From: Aquitalea magnusonii
GTDB taxonomy: Bacteria; Pseudomonadota; Gammaproteobacteria; Burkholderiales; Chromobacteriaceae
Assembly (NCBI RefSeq): GCF_003202035.1
Contig: NZ_QJKC01000011.1
Location: forward strand, 62,001-126,000
Reading direction: 5' to 3'
DNA length: 64,000 nt
The position numbers and the translations under genes are program-made. Below the pieces are notes generated by a model. The model ran no database searches. It worked only from the letters and a program-made list of their open reading frames with translations, and was not told where the DNA came from. Of this stretch, positions 1-7,446 are shown piece by piece (within the stretch, counting starts at the first letter, position 1; each line of letters starts with the position of its first letter).

Positions 1-429
1 TTCCGCCTGAACATTGTCGAGGATGAGGTGCAGTTCAACCTGCCTGGCGAGGATGGCAGCACCTTGTGTCTGTCACTGGGGGCCGGACAGCGCTTTAGTC
101 CGGAGCAAATGGCAATCTTGAGCCTGTTGCAGCCCTGGGTACTGGCCCTGATGCGCCAGCGCCTGCATTTCGAGCAATTGGCGGCCAGCAAGCCTGCTGT
201 AGCCGCCCCGCAGGCAGCCCCGGTCGGGCTGGAGGGGCAGGGCCTGACCCTGCGCGAGAATGAGGTGGCGCAACTGATGCTGGGCGGCCATTCCAGCAAG
301 GCGATTGCCCAGCGCTTGCAGATATCGGTGGAGACCGTGCGCGTACACAAGAAACACCTGTACAGCAAGCTGGGCATCAATTCGCAATCCGAGCTGTTCT
401 CGGTATTCCTGCGCGCCAGCCGGGCGTGA
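1..429 (+). CDS. LuxR-type HTH transcriptional regulator, C-terminal part
   Basis: The frame is open from base 1 to the TGA at 427-429, so the gene enters from beyond the left edge and only its last 142 residues are seen. The final 60 residues are a classic GerE/LuxR helix-turn-helix: LTLRENEVAQLML followed by SSKAIAQRL and VETVRVHKKHLYSKLG. The upstream part (EQMAILSLLQPWVLALMRQR) is helical and looks like the end of a GAF-like or other input domain. It has no visible partner in the window and its ligand is unknown. The internal GTG at position 28 is not a convincing start because the reading frame and domain continue upstream. Confidence 0.85.
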   Translation, partial: FRLNIVEDEVQFNLPGEDGSTLCLSLGAGQRFSPEQMAILSLLQPWVLALMRQRLHFEQLAASKPAVAAPQAAPVGLEGQGLTLRENEVAQLMLGGHSSKAIAQRLQISVETVRVHKKHLYSKLGINSQSELFSVFLRASRA

Positions 430-454
430 AAAAGCCTGCGCGTGGCAGGCTTGG
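430..454 (-). terminator. Rho-independent terminator, minus strand
   Basis: Hairpin AAGCCTGC / GCAGGCTT (432-439 with 445-452). Read on the minus strand it is followed by TTTTTC, so it terminates leftward transcription. It sits just beyond the truncated copy of the mnmA tail at 461-504 and was probably the original mnmA terminator. Confidence 0.6.
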
Positions 455-460
455 TGTGAT

Positions 461-504
461 GCCGGGCTTGCTTACTGGATGATGCCGCCACCCAGACAGA
501 TGTC
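461..504 (-). repeat. Duplicated mnmA 3' end (truncated copy)
   Basis: These 44 bases match 1156-1199, the last codons of mnmA plus ten bases beyond the stop, with only two mismatches. The copy is not attached to an mnmA body. It marks the left edge of a unit of about 695 bp that separates mnmA from the LuxR-type gene. Confidence 0.8.
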
Positions 505-532
505 GTATTGGCTTATCCAGACCTAGTCTTGA

Positions 533-1015
533 TCATTTTGCCGGTATCGATTGCTGCTTCCATTCCCTGACATAGTCGGCAAATTTCAAAGGGAGCCCAC
601 CGCTATCACCTGTGCCTTCGGCAAATTCCCTGAGTAAGGAACGGGTACAGAAATAGTCATCCTTGAAATGGTAATTTTGTGGAAAATGAATCGGTGCGAT
701 TTGTTGGCTTGCTGCATATTTGAAAGCGGCAATGGCCTGTTCTGTTTGTTCCGCACCAACTTCAAGGAGCAGATTTTTGCGGATGATCTGCTGCAATTCC
801 TGTTGATATACACCGTGTTTTGCTTGCCATTGTGCATACGCGGCTTGCAAGGGGGCTACGCTGGCCGGGGCAATGTCTGAGCAGGATTGCAGCGTATTCG
901 GGAATAAACCCTGTACATCCAGAAAGGCAGTCGCGAAGATTTGCATCTTGCCAGCGTTGCCTGCGAAAACAGAGCTGGTTAGGCCAGCAAGCAACGCCAC
1001 GAGTATTCTGAGCAT
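533..1015 (-). CDS. Small exported protein of unknown function
   Basis: 160 residues. The start at 1015 is chosen because GGAGGCGAT lies directly upstream of its ATG and because it gives a clean signal peptide (MLRILVALLAGLTSSVFA, probable cleavage after Ala). The mature part has two cysteines (in SCSD and YFCTRS), which could form a disulphide, and a helical middle (AAYAQWQAKHGVYQQELQQI). I do not recognise the family. It lies between two copies of the mnmA 3' end, which suggests it arrived as an insertion next to mnmA. Periplasmic location is inferred from the signal peptide only. Confidence 0.6.
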   Translation of the reverse strand: MLRILVALLAGLTSSVFAGNAGKMQIFATAFLDVQGLFPNTLQSCSDIAPASVAPLQAAYAQWQAKHGVYQQELQQIIRKNLLLEVGAEQTEQAIAAFKYAASQQIAPIHFPQNYHFKDDYFCTRSLLREFAEGTGDSGGLPLKFADYVREWKQQSIPAK

Positions 1016-1116
1016 ATCGCCTCCATTGTGATGATTGGACCGCCACCATGAGTGGTGGTGGCCAATTGAATCAGTGATTCTCAACAATGATTGAAGCGAT
1101 GCGCAATGACACAAAT

Positions 1117-1145
1117 AGCCATTGCGTATTTTGGCAATGGCTTTT
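1117..1145 (-). terminator. Hairpin downstream of mnmA
   Basis: Inverted repeat AGCCATTGC / GCAATGGCT (1117-1125 with 1134-1142) about 25 bp beyond the mnmA stop. The T-run is on the plus strand, so its role as a terminator for mnmA is uncertain. Confidence 0.35.
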
Positions 1146-1155
1146 AGCTGGTGGT

Positions 1156-1199
1156 GCCGGGCTTGCTTACTGGATGATGCCGCCGCCCAGACAAATGTC
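1156..1199 (-). repeat. mnmA 3' end, intact copy of the 44-bp direct repeat
   Basis: Partner of 461-504. This copy is in frame with the mnmA body and supplies its stop codon (1167-1169). Confidence 0.8.
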
Positions 1200-2243
1200 C
1201 CCGTCGTACAGCACGGCAGACTGGCCCGGCGTCACCGCCCACTGTTTTTCGCGGAAGGTGAGGGTGGCCTGGCCATCCACCACCGGCGACAGCGAACAGG
1301 CGGCATCGGCCATGCGGTAGCGGTTTTTGGCGGCGTATTCGCCGGCAGCCGGCGCGCCATTCAGCGTCCACGACAGATCGCTCATCGCCAGCGTGGGCTT
1401 GAGCAGCAGCGGGTGGTCGTGCCCCTGCACCACAATCAGCTTGTTGCCTGGAATATCCTTGCCGGCGACAAACCACGGCTCGCCACTGCCATCCTTGCTG
1501 CCGCCTATGGTCAGGCCCTTGCGCTGGCCCAGCGTGTAATACATCAGGCCCATGTGCTCGCCCACCACCTTGCCATCCGGCAAGATCATCTGGCCGGGCT
1601 GGGTGGGCAGATAGCGTTGCAGGAACTCACGGAAGGGGCGTTCGCCGATAAAGCAGATGCCGGTGGAGTCCTTCTTGGCGGCGGTAGGCAGCCCGGCTTC
1701 CTCGGCCAGCTTGCGTACTTCGGTCTTGCGGATGTCGCCCAGCGGGAACATGGCTTTGGCCAGCTGGTGTTGCTGCAGGCGGTACAGGAAGTAGCTCTGG
1801 TCCTTGGTGTGGTCCACCGCCTTCATCAGGTAGTGCAGGCCGTCCTTTTCCATCTTGCGGGCGTAATGACCGGTGGCGATGCAGTCGGCACCCAGTTCCA
1901 GCGCATAGTCCAGAAAAGCCTTGAACTTGATTTCGGCATTGCACAGCACGTCCGGATTGGGCGTGCGGCCGGCCGAGTATTCCTTGAGGAAGTAGGAGAA
2001 CACCCGGTCCTTGTATTCCTTGGCGAAATTGACGATTTCCATGTCGATGCCGACGATGTCGGCCACGCTCATGGCATCCAGTGCATCCTGCTTGATGGAG
2101 CAGTATTCGTCGTCGTTGTCGTCTTCCCAGTTCTGCATGAACACGCCGATGACTTCATGGCCCTGTTGCTTGAGCAGCCAGGCGGTTACCGACGAATCCA
2201 CACCGCCGGACATGCCGACGACAATACGTTTCTTACCCGTCAC
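1167..2243 (-). CDS. mnmA: tRNA-specific 2-thiouridylase MnmA
   Basis: 358 residues, normal length. MnmA uses ATP and sulphur relayed from IscS/Tus proteins to thiolate U34 of tRNA-Lys, -Glu and -Gln in the cytoplasm. The PP-loop SGGVDSS is at residues 12-18. The catalytic cysteine pair is C101 (in NPDVLCN) and C197 (in STGICFIG). GTG at 2243 is taken as start: it aligns with the family N-terminus and its GTGA overlaps the stop codon of the upstream exported-protein gene, implying translational coupling. The last codons are duplicated at 461-504, probably by insertion of the neighbouring small gene. Confidence 0.96.
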   Translation of the reverse strand: MTGKKRIVVGMSGGVDSSVTAWLLKQQGHEVIGVFMQNWEDDNDDEYCSIKQDALDAMSVADIVGIDMEIVNFAKEYKDRVFSYFLKEYSAGRTPNPDVLCNAEIKFKAFLDYALELGADCIATGHYARKMEKDGLHYLMKAVDHTKDQSYFLYRLQQHQLAKAMFPLGDIRKTEVRKLAEEAGLPTAAKKDSTGICFIGERPFREFLQRYLPTQPGQMILPDGKVVGEHMGLMYYTLGQRKGLTIGGSKDGSGEPWFVAGKDIPGNKLIVVQGHDHPLLLKPTLAMSDLSWTLNGAPAAGEYAAKNRYRMADAACSLSPVVDGQATLTFREKQWAVTPGQSAVLYDGDICLGGGIIQ

Positions 2244-2797
2244 GGGGAAAATCCTTCTTTCCAGAGAGCCAGGGGCACCACCACGGGCGGTTCCCCGAAT
2301 GAATTGAACCAGCTGTCCACCACCCATTCCTGGCCGGTGTCCTGCTCGGTGATATGGCTGGCAAAATGTTGTGCCACCAGATAGCGGGTGCGGCGCACGA
2401 TGTCGTCGACCCGGTGATAATGCAGCCAGCCCTGTGCCGCCAGATAGTGCAGAAAGGCCGAGTCGTTATGGCTGTGGTCGATGCAGTCCATGCGGCCATC
2501 GGCATCGTTGTCGAAGCGGTCGCCCCCCTTGTCGTGCCATAGCGGGCTGTCCTGGGCGGCCAGCAGATACAGGGCCTGCACTGCGTGCTGGATCTGGCTG
2601 CGTTCGATGGTGGCGTCATGCAGGTCGTCAAACAGTCCGGCCAGCCAGTCGCGGGCCTCGCCGGAAATTTCCATTTCCAGCTGTTTGGCGCAGCCGTAAT
2701 CATAACAGAGCTGCAAGGGCTCCGCATGTAGCGTCCCGGTCGCCAGCAGCATGGCCAGCCACAGGCAGTGGCGCAGTAACAGGCAAAGTCGAGGCAA
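2240..2797 (-). CDS. Exported protein of unknown function
   Basis: 185 residues with a TTG start at 2797, chosen because GAGAGGAAACC lies just upstream. Residues 1-25 form a signal peptide (hydrophobic stretch [19 protein letters not shown]). The mature protein has an early cysteine pair ([10 protein letters not shown]), a conserved-looking acidic segment ([20 protein letters not shown]) and a C-terminal [14 protein letters not shown] do not recognise a named family. It lies between nudJ and mnmA in one leftward run and overlaps mnmA by 4 bp, so the three are probably cotranscribed. A periplasmic location is inferred. Confidence 0.75.
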   Translation of the reverse strand: MPRLCLLLRHCLWLAMLLATGTLHAEPLQLCYDYGCAKQLEMEISGEARDWLAGLFDDLHDATIERSQIQHAVQALYLLAAQDSPLWHDKGGDRFDNDADGRMDCIDHSHNDSAFLHYLAAQGWLHYHRVDDIVRRTRYLVAQHFASHITEQDTGQEWVVDSWFNSFGEPPVVVPLALWKEGFSP

Positions 2798-2820
2798 GGT
2801 TTCCTCTCTTGCCGCCCGTT

Positions 2821-3267
2821 TCAGGGTTGATGGTGGATCAGATCCAGATCGAAACGTTTACCGAGCCGGTAGTCATCCAGACAGTGCATGACCACCGGGC
2901 TGCGGTGTTGCAATGCGCAGGCGGCGATCTCATCGTAGGTAAGCCAATGCGCGCTGACAATGCCTGTGTCGAGTTTTTCCGCCGGATGATGGCGAATGGC
3001 GCGGGCGGCAAAGGCAAAGCGCAACCAGGTGATGTCACTGTCCGGCTTGTCCACCATGTAAATGCCGACCAGGTGTTGCAATTCCACCTCCCAGCCGGTT
3101 TCTTCGCGGGTTTCGCGGATGGCTGCGGCAAACAGGCTTTCGCCATGTTCCAGATGGCCGGCCGGCTGGTTGAAGCGCAGGCCGTATTCGGTTTCTTCTT
3201 CCACCAGCAGATAACGACCATCCTGTTCCACGATGGTGGCCACTGTGGTATTTGGCTTCCATTGCAT
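2821..3267 (-). CDS. nudJ: NUDIX hydrolase, NudJ-like
   Basis: 148 residues. The Nudix box is visible as GHLEHGESLFAAAIRETREE followed by TGW, matching GX5EX7REUXEEXGU; the glutamates bind the catalytic divalent metal. The start MQWKPNTTVATIV and the segment LRFNQPAGHLE match NudJ, which hydrolyses HMP-PP and nucleoside di- and triphosphates in E. coli. AGGAGCAGGCAC precedes the ATG. It heads the nudJ - exported protein - mnmA run, and nudJ also neighbours mnmA in enteric bacteria. Substrate assignment is by family only. Confidence 0.88.
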   Translation of the reverse strand: MQWKPNTTVATIVEQDGRYLLVEEETEYGLRFNQPAGHLEHGESLFAAAIRETREETGWEVELQHLVGIYMVDKPDSDITWLRFAFAARAIRHHPAEKLDTGIVSAHWLTYDEIAACALQHRSPVVMHCLDDYRLGKRFDLDLIHHQP

Positions 3268-3286
3268 GTGCCTGCTCCTAATGTAA

Positions 3287-3333
3287 TTGACAATCGTTAT
3301 TATTTGAAAATACCATACAGAGAATTATTCTCA
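3287..3333 (+). promoter_or_regulatory. Two Fur boxes over the bfd promoter
   Basis: TGACAATCGTTATTA at 3288-3302 matches the 7-1-7 Fur consensus TGATAATnATTATCA at 12 of 14 defined positions. AGAGAATTATTCTCA at 3319-3333 matches at 11. The first overlaps a TTGACA -35 hexamer (3287-3292), with TACCAT at 3311-3316 as a weak -10. Iron-dependent Fur repression of bfd is the expected arrangement, and the boxes could also affect divergent nudJ. Confidence 0.75.
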
Positions 3334-3348
3334 TTAAGGGTTTGAGCC

Positions 3349-3549
3349 ATGTATGTCTGCTTGTGCAATGCGGTAACCGACAGCCAGATCCGTCAGGCAG
3401 TAGAAGACGGTGCCACGCGCATGTGCGACCTGCGGGCAGAGCTGGGCGTGGCTGCCGAATGTGGCAAGTGTGCCTGCTGCGCCAATCAGCTGCGCAAGGA
3501 AACCCTGCAGCAGCTGGCTGCCAGCCATCCGGCGCGGGCGGCCGCCTGA
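3349..3549 (+). CDS. bfd: Bacterioferritin-associated ferredoxin Bfd
   Basis: 66 residues, the usual size. Bfd carries a [2Fe-2S] cluster and reduces bacterioferritin so that stored iron is released. Cluster ligands C4, C6, C38 and C41 are present in the Bfd-specific spacing CXC-X31-CXXC; further cysteines at 26, 43 and 44 are not needed. Two Fur boxes lie upstream, which fits induction under iron limitation. Bacterioferritin itself is not next door. The GC-rich alanine-rich tail is unremarkable. Confidence 0.95.
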   Translation: MYVCLCNAVTDSQIRQAVEDGATRMCDLRAELGVAAECGKCACCANQLRKETLQQLAASHPARAAA

Positions 3550-3598
3550 TTCGGCCTGTCGTGGCAGGCGCCTCCGCGGCGCGGTCTGCTCAGCAATG

Positions 3599-3624
3599 AA
3601 AAAAGGGGGCAGCAGCCCCCTTTG
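3599..3624. terminator. Bidirectional terminator between bfd and the DUF945 gene
   Basis: Stem GGGGGC / GCCCCC (3606-3611 with 3616-3621), with an A-run on the left and TTT on the right, between convergent genes. Confidence 0.75.
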
Positions 3625-3641
3625 TCACGTCTGCCATCCGC

Positions 3642-5240
3642 CTATTTGGCGGCGCTGGCGGCCTTGGCTGCAGGGGCCGAGGCAGTCGGTGCCGGGTCTT
3701 CCTGCTCTTCCCACGGCAGGCCCACTTTCTTGTTGTTGATGGACAGGTTGCCACCCTTGTAGTTGAGCTGGGTGGAAATCTGCCCCTTGTCCTCGTTGAT
3801 GAACTTTTCGTCCTTCCACTGCGTCAGCTGGCTGTCCAGCAGGCTGCGCGCCAGGTCTTCCACTTCGCTCATGTTCGGCTGCACTTCGGCGCTCTGGTCC
3901 ACCATGAACAGGGTGCGCGCCTGGGCCACCACCAGGTTTTCCAGCGTCTTGCGCGGCAGGCTGAGCTTGGCTTCCACTTCAAAGCGCTTGAGGAAGGCGG
4001 TGGAGTTGTTGAGGTCGGCTTCCTGCAGGCCATTCAGTCCCAGGCTGCCTTGCAGCGTGGTTTCACCACTGGGCATCTTCAGATAGAAGTCGTTGATCAC
4101 CAGTTTCGGATTGTTGGTGAGCAGCGGAATGCCGGTGTGCTTGATGGTGTCGATGTACTGCTTGCGCAATACCGCCGGGTCCACGCCCTCGAACGGAATC
4201 TGGCTGATGGCCTGATCCAGCTTGAGCAGGGTGGGGCCGTGCAGGTGATTGGCCGACACATCCAGCCGCAGCGGGCCGTAATGCTGGTCGTTGTAGTTGA
4301 ATTCGGCAAAATCCAGCTTGCCGCGGGTATTGATGAATTCATCCTGTTCGCTGCTGACGATCTGGTAGCGGAAATTCTTCAGCGATACCGCCGACGGCTT
4401 GAATTCGCCGGACGGATTGATGAATTCGCCCACGCGCATGCGCGTCATCAGGTAAACCAGTTCGTTCAGCTTGATGCTGTAAGGAACGCTGTCCTTCCAG
4501 TTGAGCTGCACATTGCCCACGGTCAGTTCGCTGGTGCCCAGCTTGATGCCGGTGGCACCAGGGCGGATGTCGGAGACATAGCGCACACCATCAAACGCCA
4601 CGCTGCCCTTGCTGGAGGCTTCTAGCAGGAAGCCCGGCGAATTGGCTTCGGTCTTGTATTCCTTGTAGCCGGAGGCGTAGTCCAGCTTCAGGTCAAAGCC
4701 TTTCCATTTCATCTTGACGCCGGACAGCGCCTCTTCGTAATCGAAGGACGGAACGTCGACATGCAGCTCGCCGCCACCGCCAAAGCCCAGCCGGTTGGTA
4801 ACGGTAATCGGGTCCTTGTCGCCAAAAAAGGTCTTGAGCGTCTTGCGAGTGGCATCGCTCATGGCAAATTCCGTGGTGACCAGCGCACGCGCAGGACGGA
4901 AGTCCAGGCTGGACAGGCCGGGGAAGGGGCCATGCTTGATGTGGTTGGTGAACTTGATGGTGGAGTTCAGCAGCGGCTTGAAGTTGTCCGGCAGCATGTT
5001 TTCATACGGCCCGGACAGGCGGCGGTTGAACTCCAGCTCGGTGGTTTCGGTGGAGGAGAACCAGCCACGGTCATAGCTGTGCGACTTCACCTTGAACAGC
5101 GGCAGGCTGGCCAGCATCTTGTGCTGTTCCTCCAGCGTGTCCTCGGCTTTCATGCCAGCCCAGAAGGCGGCGGCCCCATTGAACACCAACAGGCCACCCA
5201 GGGTGGCTCCCGCAATAATCAGACGTCGTTTTGGCAACAC
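3642..5240 (-). CDS. DUF945 (YdgA-like) family protein
   Basis: 532 residues from the GTG at 5240, which gives a typical YdgA N-terminus (PKRRLIIAGATLGGLLVFNGAAAFW), a probable uncleaved membrane anchor or signal peptide. A longer version from GTG 5297 has no ribosome-binding site. The body has DUF945 features: HSYDRGWFSST near the N-terminus, then long beta-rich repeats (KGFDLKLDYASGYKEY, LKNFRYQIVSSEQ). A charged C-terminus ends in an Ala/Lys-rich tail. The function of the family is poorly known; in E. coli YdgA is an inner-membrane or periplasmic protein. It is transcribed alone, convergent with bfd. Confidence 0.8.
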   Translation of the reverse strand: MLPKRRLIIAGATLGGLLVFNGAAAFWAGMKAEDTLEEQHKMLASLPLFKVKSHSYDRGWFSSTETTELEFNRRLSGPYENMLPDNFKPLLNSTIKFTNHIKHGPFPGLSSLDFRPARALVTTEFAMSDATRKTLKTFFGDKDPITVTNRLGFGGGGELHVDVPSFDYEEALSGVKMKWKGFDLKLDYASGYKEYKTEANSPGFLLEASSKGSVAFDGVRYVSDIRPGATGIKLGTSELTVGNVQLNWKDSVPYSIKLNELVYLMTRMRVGEFINPSGEFKPSAVSLKNFRYQIVSSEQDEFINTRGKLDFAEFNYNDQHYGPLRLDVSANHLHGPTLLKLDQAISQIPFEGVDPAVLRKQYIDTIKHTGIPLLTNNPKLVINDFYLKMPSGETTLQGSLGLNGLQEADLNNSTAFLKRFEVEAKLSLPRKTLENLVVAQARTLFMVDQSAEVQPNMSEVEDLARSLLDSQLTQWKDEKFINEDKGQISTQLNYKGGNLSINNKKVGLPWEEQEDPAPTASAPAAKAASAAK

Positions 5241-5319
5241 AAGCGTTTTTCTGAAGGGTGTGTGGAATAAGGCCCTATGGTACACCAAGCGCGCCACAAG
5301 TCGAACCGTAGAAAACAGT

Positions 5320-5348
5320 CTGACACTGCCGGATCAATTGGTTAAAAT
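5320..5348 (+). promoter_or_regulatory. Sigma-70 promoter for the desaturase gene
   Basis: CTGACA (5320-5325), a 17-bp spacer, then TAAAAT (5343-5348), 36 bp upstream of the ATG at 5384. Confidence 0.6.
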
Positions 5349-5383
5349 GGAGGATTGTCCAAATTACAAGGTTGCCGGCCCTC

Positions 5384-6559
5384 ATGCATTGGCTTAACGG
5401 TTTGCTTGATCTCCCGTGGTGGGGTTATATCGTTGCTGCACTGATCCTCACTCATATCACCATCGTGTCGGTCACCATCTTCCTGCATCGCCATCAGGCG
5501 CACCGCGCGCTGGACCTGCATCCGCTTGCCAGCCACTTTTTCCGCTTCTGGCTGTGGCTGACCACCGGCATGGTCACCAAACAGTGGGCGGCCATCCACC
5601 GCAAGCATCACGCCAAGTGTGAAACCGCAGAAGACCCGCACAGCCCGCAGATCCTCGGTATCAAGAAAGTGCTGTGGGAGGGGGTGGAGCTGTACCGTGC
5701 CGCCTGCAAGGATCAGTCCATCATGGACAAGTTTGGCCATGGCACGCCGGACGACTGGCTGGAGCGCAAGCTGTATGCACCGCATTTTGGCAAGGGCATC
5801 TTCCTGATGCTGGGCATCGACCTGTTGCTGTTCGGCCCGGCTGGTCTGTCGATCTGGGCGGTGCAGATGCTGTGGATTCCCTTCTGGGCCGCCGGCGTCA
5901 TCAATGGCCTGGGGCACTGGTGGGGCTATCGCAACTTCGAAAACGAAGATGCCTCTACCAACCTGATTCCCTGGGGCATCATCGTGGGTGGTGAAGAGCT
6001 GCACAATAATCACCACACCTTCGGCACCTCGGCCAAGCTGTCTTACAAGTGGTACGAGTTTGACATCGGCTGGATGTATATCCGCATGCTGGAAATCTGC
6101 CATCTGGCCAAGGTGCGCCGCGTGGCACCGCGCCTGGTGCAGGATGCCAGCCGGACGCAGCTGGATCTGGAACATCTGCAGGCCATCATCGCCAACCGCT
6201 ATGCCATTGCCTCGCGCTATGCCCGCGAGCTGAAAGAGGTGTATCGCAGCGAGCTGGAAAAGATCAGCCTGCCGGACATGGATGACATGACGCGCAAGAT
6301 GAAGGTATGGCTGAAGCAGGATGCCAAGGACACGCCGTCTGGCGACAAGGCACAGCTGGCAGCGGTGCTGCAGCACAGCGAAACCTTGCATACCGTCTAC
6401 ACCATGCGCCAGGAGCTGTGCCGCTTGTGGGAGCGATCCTCGCTTAGTCGCGAGCAATTGCTGCATGAGCTGCAGGACTGGTGTGTGCGCGCCGAACAGT
6501 CCGGCATTGCCGCGCTGGAGCGGTTTGCCCAGAGTCTGCGCATGACGGCCGTGGCCTGA
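5384..6559 (+). CDS. Membrane acyl (delta-9 type) fatty acid desaturase
   Basis: 391 residues. This diiron, membrane-embedded enzyme inserts a cis double bond into acyl chains, which adjusts membrane fluidity. The three histidine boxes are present: HRHQAH (from residue 35), HRKHH and HNNHH, with hydrophobic segments before and between them (YIVAALILTHITIVSVTIF; LMLGIDLLLFGPAGLSIW). The C-terminal 140 residues are helical and cytoplasmic, as in bacterial DesA-type enzymes. ATG at 5384 is preferred over an in-frame TTG at 5372, which has no spaced ribosome-binding site. Monocistronic, with its own promoter and terminator. Exact position of desaturation cannot be read from sequence. Confidence 0.92.
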   Translation: MHWLNGLLDLPWWGYIVAALILTHITIVSVTIFLHRHQAHRALDLHPLASHFFRFWLWLTTGMVTKQWAAIHRKHHAKCETAEDPHSPQILGIKKVLWEGVELYRAACKDQSIMDKFGHGTPDDWLERKLYAPHFGKGIFLMLGIDLLLFGPAGLSIWAVQMLWIPFWAAGVINGLGHWWGYRNFENEDASTNLIPWGIIVGGEELHNNHHTFGTSAKLSYKWYEFDIGWMYIRMLEICHLAKVRRVAPRLVQDASRTQLDLEHLQAIIANRYAIASRYARELKEVYRSELEKISLPDMDDMTRKMKVWLKQDAKDTPSGDKAQLAAVLQHSETLHTVYTMRQELCRLWERSSLSREQLLHELQDWCVRAEQSGIAALERFAQSLRMTAVA

Positions 6560-6583
6560 GAAATACCCCTGCACCACACAGAT

Positions 6584-6608
6584 AATCCCGCCGCAGGCGG
6601 GATTTTTC
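6584..6608 (+). terminator. Terminator of the desaturase gene
   Basis: AATCCCGCC / GGCGGGATT (6584-6592 with 6596-6604) followed by TTTT. It lies between convergent genes and may also serve mgtC. Confidence 0.8.
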
Positions 6609-6623
6609 ATGGGCAGGACCGTA

Positions 6624-7328
6624 TTACTCGGTAATGCTCTGGTTCCAGTAAGCCTGCTTGATATAGGGCTTGGCCGCCAGCTGGCTGGCAATCCGCTCCA
6701 GCACGGCCGAATCGGCCGATGTCGACAACAGGGTGGCGGTGATTTCCACATCATCATCCCCAAACGGCTCGACATTCATGTCGCCCAGCGGGTACTGCGC
6801 CTGCTCCAGCAACTGGTCGATCAGGGTGAAGGCCAGTTTCTGCTGTTCGTCCTCGCTGATCACGCATAGCTGGTAGGTGACTTCGCTGTGCTCATCGTCC
6901 AGTGGGGTGCGGTTGATCGAGTTGACCACCGGCCGCAGCAGGGTGTTGGCGGCCAGTACGAACACGGCGTCCAGCAGTGCCGCATCCAGCAGGCCGGCTC
7001 CGGCGCAGGCACCGGCCGCCGCCGAGCCCCACAAGGTGGCGGCGGTATTCAGGCCGCGTACATTCAGCCCTTCCTTCATGATGGTGCCGGCGCCGAGAAA
7101 ACCCACGCCGGACACCACATAGGCCACCACATGGGTGGCACCGTCATTACCACCCAGCCGCACGGCCAGATCAACAAAAGCGGCAGCGCCCACGGCAACC
7201 AGCGCATTGGTGCGCAGGCCGGCGGTACGCTGGCGCACCTGGCGCTCGTAGCCGATGGCCGAGCCGAGCAGGAAAGCCGTCACCAGGGCGATGAAGGAGT
7301 GGGTAAAAACAGCAAAATCGAAGTGCAT
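6624..7328 (-). CDS. mgtC: MgtC/SapB family inner-membrane protein
   Basis: 234 residues. The N-terminal 150 residues form the MgtC membrane domain: LLGSAIGYERQVRQRTAGLRT, then GVGFLGAGTIMKEG and GLNTAATLWGSAAAG. The C-terminal 85 residues form a soluble ACT-like domain. MgtC proteins promote growth in low Mg2+ and modulate F-type ATP synthase in Salmonella; they are not themselves proven Mg2+ importers. AGGAGGGCTGC gives a strong ribosome-binding site. The gene is 118 bp downstream of an NRAMP-family gene on the same strand, so both may share the Mg2+-responsive leader proposed at 9088-10113. Confidence 0.9.
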   Translation of the reverse strand: MHFDFAVFTHSFIALVTAFLLGSAIGYERQVRQRTAGLRTNALVAVGAAAFVDLAVRLGGNDGATHVVAYVVSGVGFLGAGTIMKEGLNVRGLNTAATLWGSAAAGACAGAGLLDAALLDAVFVLAANTLLRPVVNSINRTPLDDEHSEVTYQLCVISEDEQQKLAFTLIDQLLEQAQYPLGDMNVEPFGDDDVEITATLLSTSADSAVLERIASQLAAKPYIKQAYWNQSITE

Positions 7329-7418
7329 GCAGCCCTCCTGTTGTGATGGTCTGGTGCAGGTGTATGTGTAACAGCTGGCGATTGCAATCTGACGAAACCA
7401 CCAGCTGTCATGCGGGAT

Positions 7419-7440
7419 GGCAGGACCCTGGCGTCCTGCC
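7419..7440 (-). other. Perfect hairpin between the NRAMP-family gene and mgtC
   Basis: GGCAGGAC / GTCCTGCC, 8 bp with a 6-nt loop and no T-run, just after the upstream stop codon. It could stabilise the upstream mRNA or lower mgtC expression; no proof either way. Confidence 0.5.
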
Positions 7441-7446
7441 CGGTCG

